Below are positions 24,107 to 39,311 of a stretch of 64,000 nt of DNA, piece by piece. The DNA comes from Aporrectodea caliginosa (lineage: Eukaryota; Annelida; Clitellata; Crassiclitellata; Lumbricidae). The stretch is taken from positions 290,001-354,000 of the forward strand of contig JACEVL010000031.1 in assembly GCA_020284085.1 (NCBI GenBank), given 5' to 3'. A model generated the notes under the pieces. That model did no database searches, had not been told where the DNA came from, and saw only the letters and a program-made list of their open reading frames with translations. A program made the position numbers and the translations under genes. The stretch's first letter is position 1; each line of letters opens with the position of its first letter.

Positions 24107-27100
24107 ATTTCCCGTCCATTCAAAAAGTTGATGCTCCTGCATCAAACCTTTGTCAAACCAATGTGTAAAAATGAAAGTTAGAACAACAAATCGTTAGCGA
24201 AAAAAACATGAAAACAAGTGCAATGTATCGGCACTTAAAGTAAGGATCCACACAATTCATAAAAACTCTTAGTAGGACTGGGTTATCGATCCATGAGCGG
24301 TGCATACGTTGCTACGCATTGCGTTGGAAGCCCTATATCATCTACCCTTCTCAATACCAGAGGTCGTCCAAGGAACTTGCTTCATCTGTGAGTGTGATGT
24401 TCCTGTGGATTTGATCCGTTACCTCAATATATGGCACTAGCATTCAAATGCCTCGTTTACAAATGACTATTTACCGCATAGAAGGCACATTGTATATTGC
24501 CGTTCTTAATTGTAATGTAGACCTGCTAGACATAAGCGAAGGGCGACTTCAAAGGTGGATCTGCATTCCAAGAGACACATGGTCAGCTGTGAATAAGATA
24601 TGGACAGGAGAGTTCATGAGAAATTAGGCCCATTACCGAGATGGTGACTTTGTATGCGTGCGGTTTGAAATTGTGTAGACCTACAGACGCTCTTAAGGAG
24701 GAATCCTAATTAGTGTTCTGGCATCTGGTCTCAAATAATGATGTCCAGCCGTGCTCTGACCTAGATAGCAGACTTGAGCGAATTGGCCATTGGCCTAATT
24801 TATACAGTTCAGTTTCTATGTAGACAAGCAGTTGCTAAAAGGAATACGATGATAATGAAGATGGTGAACAACAACTATGAAATAAGCATTCCAGAACTTC
24901 AGACCAACAGTAATTGACTTGTGGCGGCTTAACAGCCAAGTCCGAATACAATACATTGAAGTCTAATGGGTCTTCTGGCAGATAGATGTGTACATTAGCC
25001 TGGAAGAATTTCAATTAGGCTGTCCAACATCGGCATACCTATATGAGACAAAGTACCGTAAAGTGCTGTGGTTATCGAAATAATTGATACTGGCCATCTG
25101 CTAAACAGACATGATTAAGTCTCAGGATGATGATGATACAACAACGAAAGTTAGTCTCAGTGGGATGAGATGCATACTCTAACCTACTTTATGTTGCGCC
25201 GCCACGTACAAACATATTTATAAAAGAACATTAGAAATAGCATTAGCACAAAAGCAAAATAAAAGTGCTGAACCACATACTAACAGACTGTGCAATAAAA
25301 CAAAACCACTCATTGTCTAGCGATAAAACATCATCTGTGAACGCAACATCTGAGTCCAGCATTGTTTGTAAAATATGCATAATTATACCTATACTGCTAC
25401 GACTAAAAAAATGATTAAGAGCCCTAGGTGAGAAACTGTTCTACCGTTGGCACAAAAGCGCAATGAATTATGAGTTTAAACAAATAGGCTACCACACAAT
25501 CATGAGATGTAAGAACGAACTTTGCGGAAGTGCAGTTTATACGTATTGGCACAGCCAGTGCTTTAGGAGATGTTAACGGCAATCTAGCACGGTTCATACT
25601 AGCATACCTTTAAAAATAAATTAGTTAAAAATGCAAAGTAAATCGCAAAACCGTCAAACAGAAAATCAAGAACACAATTACTATGAATTGCTAACTAGTA
25701 AGGATCCTCAACATCATTCAATAACCGCGTAGTCTAGATAGGCTTTTCGATCCGTGGGCGTCCGGACTGCGCCGCGTAGGAAGCCTTATAACATCTGACT
25801 CTTTAACAACAGGGTGCAAGGAACTCGCTGTCCTTTTGAGTGCACATTATTCCCGTGAATTACGATCCGTTACATAGAATTCATTGCATCTCATGCCGTC
25901 GATTCGCTATTAGGTGGTTACCGATTACTACATTTTACTATTATTATTATATATATAGCGCCATGACGTACAAATATATTTTTAACACGAGCATTTAACA
26001 TTGTAGGCATAATAAAACAAAATATAAGTACTGAAACACATTCACTTAGACCCTCGTCCTAAGTTTGCTCTATGGCCTTTGACATCATAACATGAAATAC
26101 CGAAATGCAAAATACAACAGCAAAAACTTAGAACAAAACAAGAAAACAAGTGTAATGATTGCTCGTGTTAAGGATCCGCAAAAATAATATCTCATATCAT
26201 CACAACAACTCCCAGAAGATTGGCTTTTATAATCCGTGGACGGTCTGTGCGTCGCTTAGGAAGCCCTACTATCGTTCTCTTACACAAAAAATGGGCCCTA
26301 TGGGAACTTGCTTTCGTAATAGCTTTGTGTTCCTGCAAAGGGCTGATCCGTTAACCTTGCACATCATTACACAAGACTTCAAATGCGTTGATCATTAATT
26401 TCTGTGTTCTTTGCATCTAAGCATCCATGATATAGTGCCGTTACTCATTTATAAGAAAAACTCCATACCCCTGCTTGTCGCGTAAAACTTATGCGAAACA
26501 ATGAAAATGACGAATGACGAAGGCGTTGCCTTATTGCAAGTACACAACGAGTGACCATAAAAACATTCCGCAGAGTACGGATTCCATTAAAATCAATGAT
26601 AATGAGCATGAGCACAACTACTACACTACGATACATTCAGAAAACGCAACATTAAAACCATTAATGACGATTACGATGAGCAGAACTACTAAACTAGGAA
26701 AACTTGAGCACATTAAAGTCTTAATGTTTGTATATTCTAAGTTTACGTGTTAGATAATTGCAATTACAACTTGCCAAGTATTCTGTTCACGAAGCAGGCA
26801 AACATCAGTCCAGCATCTTTCATGGAGTCCTGGAGGAGGATGGCCGAATAGATACCGGAGCGACGATGATGATGAGGAAGGAGGTAGGCGTGAGGATGTT
26901 TGAAACCAGCCGTCGATCGCAAACATTTCTCATGCGTCCGGGACGTCGCAGGGTCTGCCAGGGCGGGAGGTGTAGGCCTCGCGGTCCGGCTGCTGAAGCG
27001 TCCAACACCCATGGTGATGATGAGGTTGGCTAACGTTGACGTTGGATGATGACTGGACATCCGATTTGCGAAGGGTGTCCAGCAATGAGCTGCTGACATG

Positions 27101-27346
27101 GTGGAACTGAGGTCAGACGGCATCAGACGGCAAACCAGTCTGGCGGATTGGCGGACGAAGTAGCAATCGGCGAGGGCACCACTCTGTCATCAGCAGGATA
27201 ACGTGTAGTCGACCTGCGAAGGAGGTACTGTAGTGAAGTCTCGGTTGCCCATCAGTTGTATCGCTGGTTGACTGTCGGTTGACGTGTTGACATGGGGAAC
27301 TCGCTGGCTGTAGAGGTACGGAGGGCCGATTCGTTCTCCACCAATT

Positions 27347-27916
27347 TGTAGTGTCGTTGATCGCCCGAGATTCGGGGTTGCCGATCGACCGTTGAGAGAG
27401 ATAACACGTTGTTCATACACACGATGTTTATTCTATAGATGTTACAAGCTCGGACCCCGTGTCCCGGTTGACAAGGGGACAGGAGTCCGTCCTAACGAAC
27501 ACGCTGGATCTTGATCTCTCTCTCTCTCTCTCCGTAAGGGCTGCCATTTATATAGCCCTATCAAAACCTCCTACACGGCATTCCTTTACTATAGGCGCCA
27601 GTCAGTCTGTCTGCGCGTGCAGGTCTGTGTGGCAGGCACGACTCCCCATTCCTGCCCGCGCCTACTCATAGCACAGGTATCTCCCTTCCCTCATTACCCT
27701 CTGTCCATCTTCCTGACTGTCTCTTCGTCTGTCTCCCTCTCGCTCTGTACCTCTGTCTGTCCTTATCTCTGCCTCTGTCTGTGTCAATGTGTCTGCCTGG
27801 CTGTCTCTGTGTCTCTGTGTCTGACTGTATACTAAGTTGTAGGTCTGGCTGTCTCTGTCTGTCTTCCATCTATTCCTCTCTCAAATACCTGTGTGTGAAT
27901 CATACACACCCCTAGA
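27347..27916 (-). repeat. right LTR (5' LTR in element orientation)
   Basis: Contains the minus-strand TATA box and poly(A) signal in the same places as the left LTR. The GTCT-rich part (about 27700-27860) belongs to U3. Confidence 0.88.
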
Positions 27917-28158
27917 TCTGTATAATGGCATATCTGATTCAGTATTCATGATTAATATTTTCAGCATGACATTATTTACTGTCTAACTATGATGTTTATG
28001 AGTGTCGTGAAATGATGTACCACGTATGTCCTTTTAATGGAAAAACAGTGAACAAACAAACATCAGATTGATGTTTAGAAGTTATGTAACAGTTGGATAA
28101 TAGTCTATTTGGTTTCGCGGAGTGCATCGTTTGTATTTAAAGATATGATAGAATTCTT

Positions 28159-28378
28159 GTGGAGCTCCTTCTTCTTGTGGGGCTATTCTTGCTCACATAC
28201 TTATCCATGCGATGGTGGAATGGTTTAGGGAAAGCAAGTTATCGCTCTCCGCCTTCATTACCATCTCTACCACTGGTCGGATCCTTGCCATTCTTACGGG
28301 GCTTCAACAACATCGCGAACTTCTTCATGAGAAAAGCTGATGAACTTGAACTCATCTTTACATTGGAAGCCGTAACAA
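28159..28378 (+). pseudogene. orphan P450 exon 1, better preserved relic
   Basis: The frame reads [56 protein letters not shown] and MRKADELELIFTLEAV. Hydrophobic anchor, WW pair, proline hinge and the GFNN segment are intact, but there is no in-frame ATG (the first Val is GTG), GP is changed to EL, and one base is missing near the end so the usual AGNK becomes AVTS. The splice donor (ACAAGTAAGT) is still good. No further exons of its own follow; gene 3 starts 900 bases later with its own exon 1. It could be a vestigial alternative first exon. Confidence 0.75.
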
Positions 28379-28389
28379 GTAAGTAACAA

Positions 28390-28705
28390 ACAATATTGTA
28401 TTGTATTGTATCTAAAGATTTATATAGCCCTCTCTCAGAATAACAATTCAGAAGCGATGAAAACCCCGGGGAAAAGAAACGTCTTTAAAGAACGAGAGAC
28501 CAAAGAGGAAAACTATTAATTAGTTTAGCCCTTAATGAGGGGAAGGTAATTCCATGTAGAGGGACCAACAACAGCAAATGCCCGGCGTTGAGCCAAGGCA
28601 GCCCTAGTCCTAGGAACAAAAAGATCTAGCAGAGCGCAAGGAACGAGATGAGATCGCTAGAAGAGTATGTATAGCCAGGGAATTTCTCAATCAGCAATTG
28701 AAAGT
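28390..28705 (-). mobile_element. LINE 3' end (CR1/L2-like)
   Basis: Minus-strand sequence corresponds to the LINE C-terminus seen at 5565-5955 (SLVL-x-RRFFSPG-like ending near 28470 and ALAQRRAF-like sequence near 28590), with a (GTATT)n tail at 28390-28405 next to the orphan exon donor. Many stops. Confidence 0.5.
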
Positions 28706-28959
28706 CCACTTGATTCCTAGAGAAAGACAATAATATGTAATTATTTTTCCTAATTAGTGGCTCAATGTTTAACTAATGTAAAGCAATTAATTAAATATGT
28801 CTCTATCTCATGTACCTTCGTGACAGATGCTCTGCCTTTTCTGGTCTCTCTGGCAACCAGAGTAGGACATCCAATGGACATCGATCTCTGGACAACCCCT
28901 CTGATACGACAGCGTACGAGAAAAAAGCTGATGTTTTGCACATAGCATTAGTGTAGCGC

Positions 28960-29135
28960 TTTAGAAATTTCTAGTTAACGATTACGATTGCGACGATAAC
29001 GATTACTTGAGTTGCTTGGAGGCGCAAGTGTAACAGAAATAGGCCTATTCAAATAAATTTCTGTCCTGGCCGGAATTTTAACTCCGACCTTCATGAGAGT
29101 CTAGCGCGTTAGCCACAAGACTATCGCGCGCACTT
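28960..29135 (-). mobile_element. tRNA-derived SINE upstream of gene 3
   Basis: On the minus strand, GTGGCTAACGCGCTAGACTC resembles an A box with anticodon arm and GGTCGGAGTTAAAATTCC a diverged B box. The gene 2 flank lacks this piece (16478-16490), so it is an insertion since the duplication. The body ends in GTAATCGTTATCGTCGCAAT. Confidence 0.5.
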
Positions 29136-29156
29136 ATATTCGACTTCTAAGAAGAC

Positions 29157-29164
29157 TATAAAAG
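29157..29164 (+). promoter_or_regulatory. TATA box of gene 3
   Basis: TATAAAAG, 109 bases before the ATG, in the same context as in gene 2. Confidence 0.7.
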
Positions 29165-29265
29165 CAACATAAAAATCTCAAAAGGAAATATAGCGTGAAA
29201 ATTGTTTAATATATTTTACTCAGATATCCGAATTGCGTATCACTTGATTCCGAGAGAAAGACAAA

Positions 29266-34379
<5,114 letters not shown>

Positions 34380-34404
34380 ATGGCCTGACTGCATGCCTCT
34401 ACAC

Positions 34405-36403
34405 TAGGGTGTCCCAGAAAAATCAAAGTACACAGATTTCAATGGCCAACCTATAAAATGTTTCTCTTGGCTATTCTAATAAAAAATGTAAAGTTACAGC
34501 AAGATTGAAGATCATTTAGACGTGGCTCAAAGCCTTTTCAAATTTTGTATACCCCCATGCAATAGCCTATGTGGAAGTTTTACCAGCATATCGGTTTTCA
34601 ATGCATGACGTTCAAACGGGAATAAATATTCAAAATTCCTTTGGTGAGGTTTCCTGGAAATGTCTGCTCACAACATAGGTTTTGTCTCATAAGGTTAATC
34701 TTGCATGACGCCATGTGACATGACGTCAAACTTTGACGTCACAGTTGACATTGCGTTGGATCAATGGTTCCTCTTAACGTGTTGTTCTTAAAAGGTTTAT
34801 TTTTAGGTATCAAGTTATGGTTTTGGGAAAGAACGATTTGCATAAAATATTCTTGAAACCCCTTAGCAGTTTCTTCTTCCAGAATATGTGACATAACGTC
34901 ACTCAACTTTTGAAGTAACCGCTCCTATCTCCAAAGCCAAAAGTCTTGGAAAGGAGATCTCGATGTCTGCAGACTAGGTTAATCGACTACATGGAATTTG
35001 ATAATAATATTATATTTCACAGACCACGTGACCTCACTCACCGTGACGTTCCCAGTGACCTTATATATATCCATAGCCACCCACAAATCATAGAAAGGTG
35101 ATCTTGGTGTCAACTGAAAGATTTTTGGCAACAAGAAATCCTGAAGACAAATGCCTACTACTCTGCGGTAATAAAAGTCCATGATCTGTAATATCAAGTA
35201 ACACGTTGATTGGTTTGTATCAGTTCATATGACCTTGGAAAGTCGTAGACAGTTTCCTGTAACAATGTTCTGTGAATCACAACGTACAATGACAAATCTC
35301 ATGATTAGGAAAGTGCTTTGATACCTTCACTGAAGATAAACCACAATCACAATTCTATTGCTTGCAATTCCCGAGAAACGAAGGATAAACACGCCGGGTC
35401 GTCAAGTGACCCTGAAGTTCAGATGTAGTGTAATGTAATTAGTAACTTATATAGCGCCGTTCTCAGCAGTGACTATTCAGTAGTGCTCCCTGTGCGAGTA
35501 CCCCGAGAGAAGAAATAGGTTTTGAAGAAAGAGAGAAGTAGGAATAGATTTATAAGGAATGGAAACGCGTAAAGATGGGGGGAGGGAATTCCACAGGGCA
35601 GACCCAATGATGATAAGAGTGACTTAGCTTGCGCCAAAGTGGTCCTAGTTCGCGGGACAAAGAGATCATGCTGGCCCAAAGGGAGGAAAGGTTGGAGAGA
35701 AGCTGCAGAATGAGGAAAGCTATCGCAACCTATAATGTTGAGTGTACACTTTTTGGCGGCCCTTAAAATCATAAAAATTATTAGACATCAAGAAAACTAT
35801 TCTAGCACTTGTAGTTTCGGAGAACCAAAGGTTAAACATTGCAGGTCAATGGACCCTAAACTACAGTCATACACTCAGCATATGATGTTCATCATGACTC
35901 TGTTGAGTATACTTCTTTGGAATCCAAGACTCTGAAAAATATCATATACGCCAGGAATTTTTTTTACATAACTTGTAGTTCCAGTGAGGCCAAAGATTAC
36001 CCACTCTTGGACTGAAACCTTCTTTTTAGCTTTCACCGATAACGAAATATTATGACAATAGATGTCAAATGACCTTGAAAATGAAGGTCAACCGATTGTC
36101 CTACAATGTTAGAAATAGCATATTTGACTTCTCCCCGGAAAACCCTATCATAGACACAAAAATCACTTCTCGATTGCTTTTAGTTCCTGAGATACTCTGG
36201 GATAAAATTTCTCAATGGTAAATCAATGTGTATGATTCAGCTATACAATGCTTAACTTAGAGTCGCTTGAGCCACGCCTAAATGTTAATCTAATTAGCTA
36301 TAACTTCGTACAATATAATAACTAGTCCTATAGAAACTTTCTAGAGGTTGGCCATCAAGATATATAAACTTTTGAAAAGTTTCTGTCATTTTGGGACACC
36401 CTA
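34405..36403. mobile_element. hAT-like element in the gene 3 3' flank
   Basis: The 1,999-bp insertion is flanked by the exact 8-bp duplication CTCTACAC (34397-34404, 36404-36411) and has inverted ends TAGGGTGTCCCA. Near both ends lies GGCCAACCT, inverted, extending the similarity. Inside are several TGACCTT/AAGGTCA words (35050, 35225, 36070) but no transposase frame, and a LINE 3' end is nested at about 35430-35760. It starts 25 bases after the gene 3 stop codon, separating it from the region that carries the poly(A) signal in gene 1. Confidence 0.8.
35430..35760 (-). mobile_element. LINE 3' end nested in the hAT-like element
   Basis: The minus-strand frame reads DLFVPRTRTTLAQAKSLLSS, then LLLSFFKTYFFSRGTRTG, the CR1/L2-like C-terminus also seen at 5565-5955. 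The tail is (TGTAA)n at about 35430. Confidence 0.7.
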
Positions 36404-36659
36404 CTCTACACTGACTACAGTCTTATCTTTCATTGAAATTTTGAACTATTCATGCATTGTACAGTAGGCTAACTGTTATCATTTTGGGCTTCTTCCATCA
36501 CTGTTTGATAAGTATTTCCTTAAGGGTGTAGCTGACCATGGACATGATACTAAAACATCTTATACATAATTATTGTCCAATTTGATATTTTGTAATATCA
36601 TGCAATTTTAATATATCGTGTTCCTTAAATATTAATTTTTGTACTATCAGCTTCCACTT

Positions 36660-37600
36660 TACTTGTCCTCTCGAAGGGTCGGAAATCATTGCATGCAAGG
36701 CCCTTATATGGTCCAGGATACATAATATGCATACATACATACAAACATGCATACATGCACACATACACACACATACAAAATAAAATCGATAGGACGGGAG
36801 GGTAAAAATCGGTTCCAGGTCGACATACAAGGATCAGACAGGAAGATGGCTATTGTAGATAATGTCTAGAATTGAAACAGCGAGGGACATAAAAGGAAGA
36901 GCAGGAATCGGGATATGATTTGTGAATTTGTGAAAGAGCATTGCTTTCAGCTTTAAGTGAAAGACCTGTTTAGAGATAGAGAGGTGAGGTTTTGGTGAGT
37001 TCGTTGGATGGATCAAATATATGGTGTAATTCTGGGCTTAGTCTGTTTCAGAGAGGCGTAACAGCTATGGTTATGGAGCGATTTGCAAATTTTAGTGATT
37101 AGGTGACGGAAGGTCGGAAAAGTGTTAGGGCGGAAAGCAGGAGGTGGAGCGAAGTAGAAGAAATGCGAACAACTGATGGAGATTGGAGGGTTGCGAGGTT
37201 TTAAGAGTGTTGTAGGTGAGTAATGTGACTTGGTATTGTATTCGTTCATAATTATAGCAGCACAGACAAGTGAAGCAATAAAACATGCCAATTGCACAGC
37301 AAACGTGGCAAATGGTTTATTTCTTCACGACGTGCATTGTGCGCCAGAATCTAGGATTTTCGCATCGCTCTTACGAGGCAATCTGTGGACCATGAAAATG
37401 CATTCGATCTACATTGACTGACACCTGCGTTTCACGGATTCACCTGAGTTTGGCTTCATACACGCGCAGGAACCAGCCATGCACGCATGCTTGCACACAG
37501 GCCTTCAGTGCCTGGAGGTCGAAACCGGTATCATAGCCATAACCCACAGTGCGAGTTTTTTTGCAATCGTACATTTTACGAAAGCTCTACTCTCAGTTTA
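36660..37600. repeat. 3'-flank segment shared with the gene 4/5 interval
   Basis: Blocks here recur downstream of gene 4: CCTCTCGAAGGG...GGAAAT at 36665 and 50410; GCAGCACAGACA...GTGAAGCAATA at 37257 and 51498; GAATCTAGGATTTT at 37349 and 50943. No gene recognised; a CATACATG microsatellite sits at 36727-36780. Confidence 0.6.
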
Positions 37601-37673
37601 CATTTTTCCGTAAGGAAATTTTGTTTCAACAGAAGCATAATACCAACTGGAAGTAGAGGTATGCACATGGTAT

Positions 37674-37777
<104 letters not shown>

Positions 37778-38135
37778 TTAATGGCGATGACGGTAATGAT
37801 GATGTCCATGATGATGATGGTGACGACGACGATAATAATAATGTCGATGATGTCGATGATGATATCGTGACTTGAGCCCAGCCTCGTGGGAGGCTGCTCG
37901 GCATTGCCTCAACTGGGGAAGTCGTCTAGGGGCCTGTTGTTAGCACTCGCAGTGGACTTCCTGAGGTGGGAGCAACTTCTCTAGCGGCAGGGTGAAGTGA
38001 AACCCCCATAATAACCATACTGCTATTAAACGTTAAAGGTCAATTTGCAGTGGTTCTAACACGGACTATTCATACGTTTTCTGAATCACTTAAAACTCTT
38101 GTTTCGTTATGTTACGTTATCGCATACTATATCCA

Positions 38136-38581
38136 TCAAAGTTCGACCGTACGTTACAGCAGAAAATAGCGTACGCGTACGGTACGTAATTTACTAAAAA
38201 TAATAGCGTACGCGTACGGTACGTTCGTATTCCGTACGTATGAGCAGCCTTTAATATTAGTTGCTTCTCGTGACGTCACATTTTGTCTCCTCATTTTCTC
38301 GTCGTTTTTTTCTCGTCGTTATTACGTCACTTTACAGTTCTTATTTGTAGTTCCGTTTCAGCGAAGAGGTAAATTATTATTTTGTTTTTATTTTGTATAA
38401 TTTGATTATTTTATCTACAGAAATAAAACAGGCTGACGTTATTCCTTGTTAATTCTATAATAAAAAAATATAAAAATTAGCGTACGCTATTTATTAATTT
38501 AGCCAAAAAATAGCGTACGCGTACGGTACGCATTTCAGCAGAAAAAATAGCGTACGTTCCGTACGTACGGTCGAACTTTGA
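38136..38581. mobile_element. 446-bp MITE with palindromic subterminal repeats
   Basis: Perfect inverted ends TCAAAGTTCGACCGTACG are flanked by the 6-bp duplication TATCCA (38130-38135, 38582-38587). The palindrome-rich word GCGTACGCGTACGGTACG occurs at three places (about 38169, 38204, 38512), with shortened versions near 38478 and 38550. It ends 27 bases before the degenerate TATA box of gene 4. No coding capacity; superfamily not assigned. Confidence 0.85.
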
Positions 38582-38608
38582 TATCCATTATCCAACATAC
38601 ACGAAGAC

Positions 38609-38616
38609 TACAAAAA
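38609..38616 (+). promoter_or_regulatory. degenerate TATA box of gene 4
   Basis: The block is GACTACAAAAACAAC where genes 2, 3 and 5 have GACTATAAAA, so the TATA core is changed to TACA. 92 bases before the former ATG. Confidence 0.5.
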
Positions 38617-39179
38617 CAACAAAAATATAATGTGAAACTTTAAAAAATATTTACTCAGGTTTCCGGATTGTTCATCACTTGATACATAGAGAAAGATAGA
38701 ATGTTGTTGCTGGTGGAAGTAGCCTACTTTTCTTTCTGGGGATATTGTTGTTCTCACGCTTTCTCCTTCGGTGGTGGAATGACACAGGGAAAGAAAGGCA
38801 TCGTTTTCCACCTTCTCTTCCATCTCTTCCACTGGTCGGATCTTTACCGTTTCTACGGGGCTTCAACAACGTCGCGGAATTTTTCAGGAAAAAAGCAGAT
38901 GAACTTGGACCAATCTTTACACTCAGAGCTGGAAACACGTAAGTTAATAAACCGTATTAAGTCAAAGAAGCAAATTGAATTAATCTCAACCTCAAGCACT
39001 ATTCCACCACAGAGGACAGGATATTGCAGTTGACCAATATTTAGCTAAGAAATAGTTTCTTACATTTATAATTAGGCCTAAATGTTTTTAGTGGGCTACC
39101 TTGAGCTTCCTTCAAACATGTAACGTCATTCTTAGTCGTCGACAGAGGCTTTGTTCATGATAATCTTTTAACAGAGTAT

Positions 39180-39311
39180 ATCATGTGCATTCTTTCATCT
39201 CAACCCGACTTGACTACTGCTCATCGCTTTACTTTGGCTACCTTCTGGTCGTCTGACGTGTCACGATCACGTATTGCACTTCACTCGACCCTTATTGTCC
39301 GAATACGTAAA
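39180..39311 (+). mobile_element. LINE fragment, left half
   Basis: Equivalent to 53838-53945 in gene 5 intron 1 (LDYC-like region of a CR1/L2-like RT). It is interrupted here and continues at about 41194. Confidence 0.6.

Larger units (their letters stand above)
23538..27916 (-). mobile_element. LARD-like non-autonomous LTR retrotransposon
   Basis: Two direct repeats of 569-570 bp (23538-24106 and 27347-27916) flank 3,240 bp of internal sequence. The 4-bp target duplication TCTG flanks both sides (23534-23537, 27917-27920); paralogous sequence near 14930 shows the site without the element. LTR ends are TGTAG...CTACA (last bases CTAGA in the right LTR). On the minus strand each LTR has TATATAAA (23739-23746) followed about 120 bases later by AATAAA (23618-23623), the U3-R-U5 order. 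A primer-binding-site-like TGGTGGAGAACGAAT starts 3 bases inside the right LTR, and a purine-rich GGACGGGAAAT abuts the left LTR. No gag, protease, RT or integrase frame is present; the longest frame is 119 codons (27123-26764, minus) without known domain. It must depend on another element's enzymes. Confidence 0.85.

Noticed and set aside
26764..27123. 119-codon minus-strand frame near the PBS side of the LTR element as a gag gene
   Set aside because: Position would fit, but there is no zinc knuckle, no capsid-like pattern and it is far too short; kept only as a note.
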